Shown here piece by piece: positions 1 through 9,657 of a stretch of 64,000 nt of DNA. Made by a program: the position numbers and the translations under genes. The notes beneath the pieces are model-generated. The model ran no database searches, was not told the origin of the DNA, and worked only from the letters and a program-made list of their open reading frames with translations. This stretch comes from Oscillospiraceae bacterium (GTDB taxonomy: Bacteria; Bacillota; Clostridia; Oscillospirales; Oscillospiraceae): positions 1-64,000 of the forward strand of contig SVLV01000005.1 in assembly GCA_015067765.1 (NCBI GenBank), given 5' to 3'. The stretch's first letter is position 1, and the number at the start of each line of letters is the position of its first letter.

Positions 1-1
1 G

Positions 2-1120
2 GTGTTGTTTTCCGTTTATTATTTGGGGCTCTCCTATGTGATCCGGCAGAGTTGGAAGCAGTACCTGTGCAGAAGCAAGAACATCACCAAGAAGTCTGCC
101 CTGTACATCATCAGTACCGCTGACCGGGCGGCGGATGTGGTGGACCGGTGCCTTGCGGAAAAAGTGTTCCCCTATCATCTGACAGGCATCTGTCTGCTGG
201 ATGAGAATCGAGGCGGCGGTGAGGTGCGCGGTGTTCCCGTCAACACCACGAGAGAAGATATGCTGGACTTCCTGTGTCGGGAGTGGGTGGACGAGGTGAT
301 CGTCTCTGTACCCGCCCAGCAGGGCTATCCTGTTGAGCTGGTGGACAAGCTGGTAGAGATGGGTATCGTGGTCCACGTGGAGATGGAGACGCCTACGCAG
401 TTGGAGTGGCAGAAGCAGGAGATCAAGAAGATGGCCGGCCGGCGGGTAATCACCGTGGGCCTCAGTATGGCCTCTCCGGTGCAGTTCGTTCTCAAGCGAG
501 TGCTGGACATCCTTGGTGGTATTGTGGGTTGTCTGCTGACATTGGTTCTGACGGTGATTATTGGCCCGATGATTTACATCAAATCTCCCGGTCCCATTTT
601 CTTTTCCCAGACAAGAGTGGGAAAGAACGGCAAACCCTTCAAGATGTACAAGTTCCGCAGCATGTATCTGGACGCAGAGGAGCGTAAGGCGGAACTGATG
701 GCCCAGAACCGTGTAGGCAGCGGCCTGATGTTCAAGCTGGACTACGATCCCCGGATTATCGGCTGCGAGAGGCGGGAGGACGGCACCATCAAAAAAGGCA
801 TCGGAAACCTGATCCGGGACTATAGTCTGGACGAGTTCCCCCAGTTCTGGAACTGCCTGAAGGGCGACATTTCCCTGGTGGGGACCCGCCCGCCCACGGT
901 GGACGAGTGGGACAAGTATGAACTGCACCACCGGGTGCGCTTGGCCATCAAACCCGGTATCACCGGCATGTGGCAGGTCAGCGGACGCAGCAAGATCACC
1001 GATTTTGAGCAGGTGGTGGAACTGGACAAGCAGTACATCAAAGAATGGTCTTTGGGGCTGGACATCAAGTTGATCTTTAAAACCGTCGGCGCAGTTCTGC
1101 GCAAGGATGGGTCTATGTGA
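2..1120 (+). CDS. Exopolysaccharide/undecaprenyl-phosphate sugar phosphotransferase (bacterial sugar transferase), 5' end cut by window edge
   Basis: Conserved sugar transferase block KRVLDILGG...KSPGPIFFSQTRVGKNGKPFKMYKFRSM...DEFPQFWNCLKGDISLVGTRPPT...KPGITGMWQVSGRS. Confidence 0.93.
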   Translation: MLFSVYYLGLSYVIRQSWKQYLCRSKNITKKSALYIISTADRAADVVDRCLAEKVFPYHLTGICLLDENRGGGEVRGVPVNTTREDMLDFLCREWVDEVIVSVPAQQGYPVELVDKLVEMGIVVHVEMETPTQLEWQKQEIKKMAGRRVITVGLSMASPVQFVLKRVLDILGGIVGCLLTLVLTVIIGPMIYIKSPGPIFFSQTRVGKNGKPFKMYKFRSMYLDAEERKAELMAQNRVGSGLMFKLDYDPRIIGCERREDGTIKKGIGNLIRDYSLDEFPQFWNCLKGDISLVGTRPPTVDEWDKYELHHRVRLAIKPGITGMWQVSGRSKITDFEQVVELDKQYIKEWSLGLDIKLIFKTVGAVLRKDGSM

Positions 1121-1182
1121 GGAATATAAAATCATTCCCGAACCAAAGGGGAACGAGATGCAATAAGGAAGAAGGAAACCGT

Positions 1183-2196
1183 ATGGAGAAGACTGTGCTT
1201 TTAACCGGTGGAGCCGGATTCATTGGGGCCCATGTGGCAGTAGAATTGCAGCAATTGGGATATCGGGTTATCCTGGCGGACAATCTGTCCAACAGTCAGG
1301 CAGATGTTGTCGGGAGGATCGGGCGTATCACCGGAGTGGATCCTAAACTTTGGGATATCGATGTAGCAGATCGTACGGAACTTGAGGGAGTTTTTGCTGC
1401 TGAACAAATCGATGCAGTCGTACACTTGGCAGGATTTAAAGCGGTTGGTGAATCGGTACAACAGCCGCTGAGCTACTATCGCAATAATCTGGACAGCACG
1501 CTGACCTTGCTGGAAGTGATGGCTGACTACGGTGTGAAGCGGCTTATTTTCAGTTCTTCTGCTACGGTTTATGGTGCGGATAATGCAGTGCCCTACACAG
1601 AAGATATGCCGGCCGGGCGATGCACAAACCCCTACGGTTGGACCAAGTGCATGATCGAGCAAATTTTGAAGGATTATGCCTTGGCAACCCCTGATTTTTC
1701 CGCTATTTGTCTGCGGTATTTTAACCCCGTCGGAGCCCATATGAGTGGTTTGATTGGAGAACGGCCCAATGGGATTCCCAATAACCTGATGCCCTATGTG
1801 ACTCAAACGGCGGCGGGAATCCGGCAGGAACTGTCAGTGTTTGGCAATGACTATCCTACCCCGGATGGTACCGGTATGCGCGATTATATTCATGTGGTAG
1901 ATCTGGCCAAGGGTCATGTCGCGGCGCTGGACTATTCGTTTGCCCATACCGGATGGGAAGCCATCAACCTGGGGACAGGAAAAGCCAGCAGCGTCTTGGA
2001 GTTGGTGCAAGTGTTTGAACAGGTGAATGGTGTGAAGGTTCCTTACCGTATTGCGCCACGGAGGGATGGCGATCTGGCCGTCTGCTATGCCGATGCATCC
2101 AAGGCGAAAAAACTGCTGAACTGGCAGACGGAGAAGACGTTGGCAGATATGTGCCGTGACAGTTGGAACTGGCAGAAGAACAACGCGGATGCTTAA
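1183..2196 (+). CDS. galE: UDP-glucose 4-epimerase
   Basis: Rossmann motif TGGAGFIGAH, YGWTK active-site motif, GTGMRDYIHVVDLAKGH; start chosen at MEKTVLLTGG inside the ORF. Confidence 0.93.
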   Translation: MEKTVLLTGGAGFIGAHVAVELQQLGYRVILADNLSNSQADVVGRIGRITGVDPKLWDIDVADRTELEGVFAAEQIDAVVHLAGFKAVGESVQQPLSYYRNNLDSTLTLLEVMADYGVKRLIFSSSATVYGADNAVPYTEDMPAGRCTNPYGWTKCMIEQILKDYALATPDFSAICLRYFNPVGAHMSGLIGERPNGIPNNLMPYVTQTAAGIRQELSVFGNDYPTPDGTGMRDYIHVVDLAKGHVAALDYSFAHTGWEAINLGTGKASSVLELVQVFEQVNGVKVPYRIAPRRDGDLAVCYADASKAKKLLNWQTEKTLADMCRDSWNWQKNNADA

Positions 2197-2245
2197 ATGC
2201 TCCCACGGGGCAGAGGCACCGGCGGCGGACAATAGAATAAAAGTG

Positions 2246-2280
2246 GTAGTATGCGTGTGCGCATACTACCATTTTTATGT
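2246..2280 (+). terminator. Intrinsic terminator after galE
   Basis: Inverted repeat tggtagtatgcg...cgcatactacca followed by T-rich tract. Confidence 0.75.
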
Positions 2281-2423
2281 TTTAAGAGGTGTTTGTTTTT
2301 TCAGAAAAAATGGGCATAGTGGATGAAAGAGAGCGAGAGTCCAAATAGAGGAACACAAAACATTGTAAACTGCATGTACAGTGTTCGGGAAGACGCATCG
2401 TGATTTCAAAAGGAGGGATCCAT

Positions 2424-3383
2424 ATGGAAGACAAGATGCTTTCGCAAGAGGATTTGAAAGCGTTTCGGGCGCACCTGCTTCGGGAGGAGAAGAGCCCGGC
2501 GACAGTGGAAAAGTATCTGCGCGATGCAGAGCGGTTCTGTGTATTTGCCCGGGGAAAGCCGGTGACAAAGGAATTGGCACTGGAGTTCAAGCGGGTACTA
2601 CAGGAGGAGGGATATGCGGTTCGTTCTGTGAATTCCATGCTGGCAGTGCTGAACAGCCTGCTGGAATTTTTGGGCAGGAGTGAGTGCAAGGTGAAGAAAC
2701 TGCGCTGCCAGCGGCAAATCTATTGTGCGGAGGAGAAGGAGTTGACCCGGGAGGAATATCTGCGGCTGCTGGCAGCGGCTGCCCGGCAGGAGCAGATGTA
2801 TCTGTTGCTGCAGACCATCTGCGCAACCGGGATCCGGGTGTCGGAACTGAAGCATTTTACCGTGGAAGCCGTGACGCAGGGAGACATTTCCGTGCGTTGC
2901 AAGAATAAGATCCGGGTGATCCTGGTGCCGGGGAAACTGCGGCAGCAGTTGTTGGACTACGCAGCCCGGCGGGGGATCACCCAAGGGACCATTCTGGTGA
3001 CCCGGGGCGGGAAACCTCTTGACCGGAGCAACATCTGGGCCAGAATGAAGCATCTGTGTCAGGCGGCAGAGGTCAGTCCCAGTAAAGTGTATCCCCATAA
3101 TTTGCGGAAATTGTTTGCTCAAACCTTTTACGGGATGGAGAAGGACATCGCCAAACTGGCAGATGTGTTGGGCCACAGCAGCATTGAGACCACCCGCATC
3201 TATATTATGACCACCGGAACAGAGCATTGCCGGAAACGAGGAGTTGTCCGCTCTGCCCGATTGCTCCCTGTTGTATGCCAAGCTGGGCAAAGCGATCCAT
3301 CTGGTCAAGGATCCCAATCTGAACCTGAAGATCACCAAACCGGAAGATTTCTATTACCTGAAGTCGTACCTGGATCTGAATGA
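2424..3383 (+). CDS. Tyrosine recombinase (XerC/D-like, about 280-aa type), C-terminus altered by fusion to foreign sequence
   Basis: ATGIRVSELK, HNLRKLF, LGHSSIETTRIYI motifs; diverges from the 6500-7339 paralogue after IYIMTTGTEH. Confidence 0.85.
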   Translation: MEDKMLSQEDLKAFRAHLLREEKSPATVEKYLRDAERFCVFARGKPVTKELALEFKRVLQEEGYAVRSVNSMLAVLNSLLEFLGRSECKVKKLRCQRQIYCAEEKELTREEYLRLLAAAARQEQMYLLLQTICATGIRVSELKHFTVEAVTQGDISVRCKNKIRVILVPGKLRQQLLDYAARRGITQGTILVTRGGKPLDRSNIWARMKHLCQAAEVSPSKVYPHNLRKLFAQTFYGMEKDIAKLADVLGHSSIETTRIYIMTTGTEHCRKRGVVRSARLLPVVCQAGQSDPSGQGSQSEPEDHQTGRFLLPEVVPGSE

Positions 3384-3408
3384 GAATAAGCAGATCCTGG
3401 GATTGTAA
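3234..3408 (+). pseudogene. C-terminal remnant of an IspD/TarI-like cytidylyltransferase
   Basis: Different frame from the recombinase: ...GNEELSALPDCSLLYAKLGKAIHLVKDPNLNLKITKPEDFYYLKSYLDLNENKQILGL*; LVK...NLKITKPEDF resembles the IspD/TarI C-terminal motif; no start or catalytic N-terminus present. Confidence 0.7.
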
Positions 3409-3422
3409 AAAGTGAGGTTGCC

Positions 3423-4442
3423 ATGAATGTCAGAGATATCAACATCATTCTGGATGCTCCGGCCACCTGGGGCGCATTGAAGGATCGCACCGTGCTGGTC
3501 ACCGGCGCTACCGGTCGGCTGGGCATGTATTTTGTCTATGCACTGGTGGAGGCAAACCGGCGCTGGGATCTCCACATCAATGTTCTGGCCTTGGCCCGTA
3601 GTGCAGAGAAGATCCGCCAGCTGTATGGTGATCTGGGCAGCGAGCTTACCGTTTTGGAGCAAGATGTCACCACGGCTATTGTGTATGACGGTGCTGTGGA
3701 CTATATTATCCATACTGCCGGGCTTGCCAGTCCCTCCGACTTTACCGCCCGCCCTGTGGAGACCCTGTGGGGCCACGTGATGGGCACCCGCAATGTGCTG
3801 GAGTTGGCCCGCACGCATGAAACCAAACGGGTGCTGTACACTTCCACGGTGGAAATCTACGGCGACTGGAAGAAAGAGGACTATATCAAAGAAACGGATA
3901 TGGGTCCCATGAGCCACCGCAATTCCCGTGCCTGCTATCAGGAAGCAAAGCGCCTGTGCGAAACCATGTTGGAGTGTTATAAGGCCCAGCACGGGGTGGA
4001 CTTTGTCACCACCAATATGTCCCACACCTTCGGCCCCGGCATCAGCCTCACCGATGGCCGCGCCTTCGCTGAGTTTATCCGTAATGTGGTGGAGGGTGAG
4101 GATATCGTCCTGCAGACCGACGGCAGCGCCGTACGTACCTATACCTATGTGGCCGATGCTGTGGCTGCCATGTTCCTGGCTCTGCTCAATGGCGATGAGC
4201 ACTACTATAATATTGCTGCCGTGGAGAATCAGATCAGTGTCCGGGATCTGGCGCAGTTGATCGCCTCTATGGATCCCAAGAAGAAGGTACAGGTGGTCTT
4301 TGCCAATCAGGCCAAGCAGAAGCTTCTGTACCTTCCCTTCAAGCTGGGTATTCTGGATTCCTCCCGGATGCTGGCTTTGGGTTGGAAGCCCCAGGTGGAT
4401 GTAGAGACCGCATTCCGTTGGACATTGGAGAGCTTTTTATGA
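3423..4442 (+). CDS. NAD-dependent epimerase/dehydratase (SDR family)
   Basis: VLVTGATGRLGMYFV, YTSTVEIYGD, YQEAKR active-site-like motif. Confidence 0.9.
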   Translation: MNVRDINIILDAPATWGALKDRTVLVTGATGRLGMYFVYALVEANRRWDLHINVLALARSAEKIRQLYGDLGSELTVLEQDVTTAIVYDGAVDYIIHTAGLASPSDFTARPVETLWGHVMGTRNVLELARTHETKRVLYTSTVEIYGDWKKEDYIKETDMGPMSHRNSRACYQEAKRLCETMLECYKAQHGVDFVTTNMSHTFGPGISLTDGRAFAEFIRNVVEGEDIVLQTDGSAVRTYTYVADAVAAMFLALLNGDEHYYNIAAVENQISVRDLAQLIASMDPKKKVQVVFANQAKQKLLYLPFKLGILDSSRMLALGWKPQVDVETAFRWTLESFL

Positions 4443-4831
4443 GAAAACGTAGTAAGACATCTTTGCGTTCAAAGCGGAATGATTCGATCTCAACTGTTGA
4501 GAAAAACTGAAATGGTGGGAGTTTTGCGCGTGTTTTTGAAGCAATGATTATCGTGATAATCGTACCCGTGCCTTCTTTATGAATGTTTCGCAAGAGTAGA
4601 CAAGCAATACCCCCATAGAATGGATGGGAAAAGGCGCGGTTTTGGGGACTTTTCCTGTTGTTTCTTATTAGCAAATGGTGTAAAATAAGTAAAGTATGGA
4701 TAAGTTAAACCGATGGGATATTTTGCTGCGGAATGAGAGACCGATCTGTGCCGAAATCCCTGAGATGCAAATAAGTTGCTGCGGCAGTTGCCGGCAGCCA
4801 TATCATAAGATCACATAAGAGGAATGTAGGA

Positions 4832-6283
4832 ATGTTCAAAAAGAATGTACAGGGCTGGATGAAGCATTGGGACTTTATCCTGCTGGATTTGCTGAGTTTG
4901 GAGCTTGCCTTCCTGCTGGCATACATGACCCGTATGGGTTGGGGACAATTCTATAACAATGAGCGGTATACAGAACTGGCTGTGATGCTGGCTTTTGTGG
5001 ACTTCGCGGTGCTGATCGTCCATGAGACCATGAAAAATGTGCTGTACCGCGAGGTACACCGGGAATTTGCACAGACGCTGAAGCATGTGTTTTTTGTGGA
5101 AGCATTGCTGATGCTGTATTTGTTTGCCACCAAGAGCAGTGCCTATTACTCCCGTATTATTCTGGTGAGCTTTGCCCTTTACTATTTTGCGGTATCCTTT
5201 GTGGTGCGGGTGCTTTGGAAAAAGTATCTGCGCAGCAGTAAATCTCCGCTGGCGAAGTCTGCGCTGTATCTGATCACCACCAGCGACCGTGTGGATGAGG
5301 TGGTGAGCCGCTACCTCTCCGACAAGGCAGTCCAGTATCTGGTGACGGGTATCTGTCTGCTGGATGAGGACCGGACCGGGACGGAGATCCAGGGGATTCC
5401 TGTCAATACAACGGAAAAGTCCGTGCTGGAGTTCCTGTGCCGGGAATGGGTGGATGAAGTGGTGCTCTCTGTGCCCTATAGTCACCCCTATCCGGAAGAG
5501 GTAGTGGATGCTCTGGTGGAGATGGGCATTGTGGTCCATGTGGAGATGGAGCGTCCCACCCGGCTGGGCTGGCAGCGGCAGGAAGTGAAAAAAGTTGCCG
5601 GAGCCCGGGTGATCACCGTGGGTTTGGGAATGGCATCCCCGCTGCAGTTCGCTTTCAAACGCATGATGGATATTCTGGGCGGTTTGATTGGCTGCCTGTT
5701 GACGCTGGTGCTGGTGGTGATCATCGGGCCCATCATCTATATCAAGTCTCCCGGCCCCATTTTCTTCTCGCAGACGAGAGTGGGCAAGAACGGCAAGCAG
5801 TTCAAGATGTATAAGTTCCGCAGCATGTATCTGGATGCCGAGGAGCGCAAGGCGGAGCTGATGGCCCAGAACCGGGTGGACAGCGGTCTCATGTTCAAGC
5901 TGGACTACGATCCCCGGATCATCGGTTGCGAGAAGCGGCCGGACGGCACCATCAAAAAGGGCATCGGCAACTTCATCCGGGACTACAGTCTGGATGAGTT
6001 TCCCCAGTTCTGGAACTGCCTGAAGGGCGACATCTCCCTGGTGGGCACCCGTCCTCCCACGGTGGATGAGTGGGAGAAGTATGAGCTGCACCACCGGGTG
6101 CGCCTGGCCATCAAGCCGGGAATCACCGGCATGTGGCAGGTCAGCGGCCGCAGCAAGATCACCGACTTTGAGCAGGTGGTGGAGCTGGACAAGCAGTACA
6201 TCAAGAACTGGACGCTGTGGCTGGATATCAAGCTGATCTGCAAGACCGTAGTGACGGTGCTGCGCAAGGATGGGTCTATGTGA
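4832..6283 (+). CDS. Exopolysaccharide biosynthesis polyprenyl glycosylphosphotransferase (full length, second copy)
   Basis: N-terminal TM segments plus sugar transferase domain; C-terminal half nearly identical to the 2-1120 product. Confidence 0.95.
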   Translation: MFKKNVQGWMKHWDFILLDLLSLELAFLLAYMTRMGWGQFYNNERYTELAVMLAFVDFAVLIVHETMKNVLYREVHREFAQTLKHVFFVEALLMLYLFATKSSAYYSRIILVSFALYYFAVSFVVRVLWKKYLRSSKSPLAKSALYLITTSDRVDEVVSRYLSDKAVQYLVTGICLLDEDRTGTEIQGIPVNTTEKSVLEFLCREWVDEVVLSVPYSHPYPEEVVDALVEMGIVVHVEMERPTRLGWQRQEVKKVAGARVITVGLGMASPLQFAFKRMMDILGGLIGCLLTLVLVVIIGPIIYIKSPGPIFFSQTRVGKNGKQFKMYKFRSMYLDAEERKAELMAQNRVDSGLMFKLDYDPRIIGCEKRPDGTIKKGIGNFIRDYSLDEFPQFWNCLKGDISLVGTRPPTVDEWEKYELHHRVRLAIKPGITGMWQVSGRSKITDFEQVVELDKQYIKNWTLWLDIKLICKTVVTVLRKDGSM

Positions 6284-6314
6284 GTGCTGCAGCGGAATGG
6301 AATCGAAAGAAATG

Positions 6315-6349
6315 AAAACTCCGATCCCCAAGGGATCGGAGTTTTTCTG
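6315..6349 (+). terminator. Intrinsic terminator; identical copy at 7368-7402
   Basis: aaaactccgatccccaagggatcggagtttttctg. Confidence 0.85.
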
Positions 6350-6499
6350 AATAGAGGGACAACCGCAGGGAGATAAAAGGCCTTGTGGCTGTCTCTTTTA
6401 TTTTCGCAAAATATTGGAAAAATTTTCATTTTTCTTCGATAAAGTGGAAACAATAGGAAGGAAAGCGAAATCAAGAATGGAGAACAAAGGAGGATGCAT

Positions 6500-7339
6500 A
6501 TGAAAGACAGAGTGCTTTCGCAGCAGGAACTGGACGGATTTCGTCGTCATCTGCTTCGGGAGGAGAAGAGTTTGGTGACGGTGGAGAAGTATCTGCGGGA
6601 TACCGGCAAGTTTCTCGCATTTGCGCAGAAGCGGCCGGTTACGAAGGAACTGACCGTCGCCTATAAGCAGACCCTGCAGGACTGCGGATATGCGGTCCGG
6701 TCCGTCAATTCCATGCTGGCATCACTGAACAGTATGATGGATTATTTGGGGTGGCACGATTGCAAGGTAAAAAAGCTGCGATGTCAGCGGCAGATTTACT
6801 GTGCGGAGGATCAAGAACTGACACGGGAGGAATATTTGCGTCTGCTGGAGGTGTCCCGGCGGTATCCGCAATTACACCTTGTGCTGCAGACCATCTGCAG
6901 TACGGGGATCCGCGTGTCAGAATTGCGGTATTTTACGGAAGAAGCAGTTCGCTGCGGTGAGATCTCCGTGCGCTGCAAGAACAAGATCCGTACCATCCTG
7001 CTCCCGGTCAAACTGCAGGAACGGTTGCTGAAGTATTTGGAGGAGAGACACATCACTGCGGGACCGGTGTTTGTCACCCGCAGTGGTCGTCCGCTGGATC
7101 GCAGCAATATCTGGACGCAGATGAAGAAATTGTGCGCTGCGGCGGAGGTGAATCCTGCCAAGGTATATCCTCACAATCTGCGCAAACTTTTTGCACAGAC
7201 CTTTTACGGATTGGAGAAGGATATTGCCAAGCTGGCGGATATCCTGGGACACAGCAGCATCGAGACCACCCGTATCTACATCATGACCACCGGCACGGAG
7301 CATCGCAGGAAGATTGATCAGATGGATCTGGTCATCTGA
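6500..7339 (+). CDS. Tyrosine recombinase (XerC/D-like, about 280 aa), intact
   Basis: STGIRVSELR, HNLRKLFAQTFY, LGHSSIETTRIYI; paralogous to 2424-3383 and 41333-42178. Confidence 0.92.
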   Translation: MKDRVLSQQELDGFRRHLLREEKSLVTVEKYLRDTGKFLAFAQKRPVTKELTVAYKQTLQDCGYAVRSVNSMLASLNSMMDYLGWHDCKVKKLRCQRQIYCAEDQELTREEYLRLLEVSRRYPQLHLVLQTICSTGIRVSELRYFTEEAVRCGEISVRCKNKIRTILLPVKLQERLLKYLEERHITAGPVFVTRSGRPLDRSNIWTQMKKLCAAAEVNPAKVYPHNLRKLFAQTFYGLEKDIAKLADILGHSSIETTRIYIMTTGTEHRRKIDQMDLVI

Positions 7340-7367
7340 GAGGGCGCCGGCGGCATGAAGGGCAACA

Positions 7368-7402
7368 AAAACTCCGATCCCCAAGGGATCGGAGTTTTTC
7401 TG
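7368..7402 (+). terminator. Intrinsic terminator, identical to 6315-6349
   Basis: aaaactccgatccccaagggatcggagtttttctg. Confidence 0.85.
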
Positions 7403-7413
7403 TTTTGTAGGCC

Positions 7414-8013
7414 TTACAGGGCGGCCTTGATGGCGGCCAGCAGATCGTCGTACTCCTCGAAGGCGGGGTACTGGGGATAGTCCTTCTTGATCTGCTCCGT
7501 GCTGCGGAACAGGAAGCCGGCCTTGCTGGCCCGGATCATCTCCAGATCGTTGAAGCTGTCGCCGCTGGCGATGGTCTCATAGCCCATGGACTGCAGAGCG
7601 CGGACGGTGGTCAGCTTGGAGTGGTCGCAGCGCATCTTGAAGTCCTCGATCATGCCGTCCTCACCCACCACCAGGGTGTTGCAGAAAATGGTGGGCCAGC
7701 CCAGCTTCTCCATGAGGGGGGTGGCAAACTGCTCGAAGGTATCGCTGAGGATCACCGCCTGGGTGGTGGCGCGCAGTTCATCCAAAAACTCTTTGGCGCC
7801 GGGCAGGGGATCGATCTTGGCGATGGTGGCCTGAATCTCCTTCAGGCCCAGACCGTGCTGGCGCAGGATCTCCAGACGCCAGCGCATCAGCTTGTCATAG
7901 TCCGGCTCATCCCGGGTGGTGCGCTTCAGCTCGGGGATGCCGCTGGCCTCGGCAAAGGCGATCCAGATCTCGGGGACCAGAACGCCCTCCATATCCAAAC
8001 ATACGATATTCAT
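7414..8013 (-). CDS. thrH: Phosphoserine phosphatase/homoserine phosphotransferase-like HAD protein
   Basis: MNIVCLDMEGVLVPEIWIAFAE...; HAD motif DMEGV; adjacent to thrC. Confidence 0.85.
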   Translation of the reverse strand: MNIVCLDMEGVLVPEIWIAFAEASGIPELKRTTRDEPDYDKLMRWRLEILRQHGLGLKEIQATIAKIDPLPGAKEFLDELRATTQAVILSDTFEQFATPLMEKLGWPTIFCNTLVVGEDGMIEDFKMRCDHSKLTTVRALQSMGYETIASGDSFNDLEMIRASKAGFLFRSTEQIKKDYPQYPAFEEYDDLLAAIKAAL

Positions 8014-8040
8014 ACAGTTTTTCTCCTTTTACAACAAGAT

Positions 8041-9504
8041 TTACAGGCCCATGGCGGAGAGCACGTAATCCAGCATCTCCTCCTTGTCGATCACATCGGT
8101 GTGGAGAACGGGTTTCTCCTTCAGACCCTGCAGATTGGCGGGGACCGGCACACCGGTGACCCGGTTCAGCTGCTCCATGACGGCGAATTCATCCTCCGCC
8201 GGCTGCTCCCCGATGGCGGACAGCACCGAGGCGGGGAACTTATAGGGGCTGGCGGTGGAGAGGACCACCACGGGAGCATCATCGGCGCAGGAGGCCTTGA
8301 ACTGCTCCGCCACATGCCATGCAACGGCCGTATGGGGATCGCACAGGTAGCCGTGCTGCTTCCACACCTTGCCGATGGCTTCGGCGGCCTGCTGCTCGTT
8401 GCAGCTGCCGCAGTCCATCACAGCCTGCAGCTTTTCCAGCAGATCGGCACGGAGGGTATACTTGCCCTGGGTAGCCAGCCGGTGCATCAGCTCCGCCACA
8501 TAGGCCTCATCCTCCGACAGCAGGAACAGCAGACGCTCCAGATTGCTGGAGACCAGAATATCCATGGAGGGGGAGGTGGTCTTATAGAAGGGGCGGCGCT
8601 TATCGTAGACACCGGTGGAGATGAACTCCGTCAGCACATCGTTGTCATTGGAGGCGCAGACCAGTCGGCCAACCGGCAGACCCAGAAGCTTGGCAAAGTA
8701 ACCGGCCAGAATATCGCCGAAGTTGCCGGTGGGTACCACGAAATGGACAGGCTGGCCGGCGGTGATGCGGCCGGCCTTCACCAGATCGGCATAGGCGCGG
8801 AAATAGTACACCACCTGAGGGGCCAGACGGCCAATATTGATGGAGTTGGCGGAGGACAGGCGCACGCCGGGCAGATCCCGCTGGGCGCAGGCGGCAAAGA
8901 CATTCTTTACCCCCGTCTGTGCATCGTCAAAGTTGCCCCGGACGGCGCAGACCCGCACGTTGTTGCCCACCTGGGTGGTCATCTGGGCCTGCTGGACGGC
9001 GGAGACGCCGCCGTGGGGGAAGAAGACGATGATCTGGGTGCCGGGTACATCGTGGAATCCCTCCAGTGCCGCCTTGCCGGTATCGCCGGAGGTGGCCGTC
9101 AGGATCACGGTGCGCTCCTCAATGCCCTCTACCTGCCGGGCTGCGGTGATGAACCGGGGCAGCAGGCTCAGGGCCACATCCTTAAAGGCGCTGGTGGGGC
9201 CGCGGAACAGCTCCAGCACATGGAAATCTCCTACTGCCACCAGAGGCGTCAGATCCTCGGTCTCAAACTTGCCGGCATAGCCGGTGCGGACAAGGCTGCC
9301 CATATCCGGAAAGTCCGGCAGCAGGGCGGCGAGGATCTTCTCCGACATAGTGAGGGTATCGGCCTGCAGCAGGGACTTCCAGTCGAAGCCCAGCTGATCC
9401 AGCCCTTTGGTCACATATAAACCGCCATCGGGCGCGATACCCTCCAGCACGGCATGGGTGCTGGGGGCCGTCAGTTCCCCGCTGCGGGTGCTTTGATATT
9501 TCAT
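8041..9504 (-). CDS. thrC: Threonine synthase
   Basis: MKYQSTRSGE..., GPTSAFKDVALSLLPRF, TATSGDTGKAALEG PLP motifs. Confidence 0.94.
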   Translation of the reverse strand: MKYQSTRSGELTAPSTHAVLEGIAPDGGLYVTKGLDQLGFDWKSLLQADTLTMSEKILAALLPDFPDMGSLVRTGYAGKFETEDLTPLVAVGDFHVLELFRGPTSAFKDVALSLLPRFITAARQVEGIEERTVILTATSGDTGKAALEGFHDVPGTQIIVFFPHGGVSAVQQAQMTTQVGNNVRVCAVRGNFDDAQTGVKNVFAACAQRDLPGVRLSSANSINIGRLAPQVVYYFRAYADLVKAGRITAGQPVHFVVPTGNFGDILAGYFAKLLGLPVGRLVCASNDNDVLTEFISTGVYDKRRPFYKTTSPSMDILVSSNLERLLFLLSEDEAYVAELMHRLATQGKYTLRADLLEKLQAVMDCGSCNEQQAAEAIGKVWKQHGYLCDPHTAVAWHVAEQFKASCADDAPVVVLSTASPYKFPASVLSAIGEQPAEDEFAVMEQLNRVTGVPVPANLQGLKEKPVLHTDVIDKEEMLDYVLSAMGL

Positions 9505-9657
9505 ACAATCTGCTCCCATCTTTTTCTTGCAATTTGCATGAGGCTATGATACACTGTCGTCAGTTGAATGTCAAGTGTTTTCCTGCGGCGGACAAAACGG
9601 CAAGAGAAGTCCGCATACAGGGGGATGTGATCCATAGAAAGGAAGTAACCGAAAACC

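Noticed and set aside
4545-4562. gattatcgtgataatc dyad upstream of sugar transferase 2 as a second recombinase site
   Set aside because: Resembles the switch-site core only superficially and I found no partner copy nearby.
4811-6331. 506-aa ORF antisense to the second sugar transferase
   Set aside because: Antisense to a conserved enzyme; His/Gln-rich composition typical of spurious frames.
7621-9420. 599-aa ORF antisense to thrH/thrC
   Set aside because: Spans two well-supported genes on the opposite strand; no recognisable domain.
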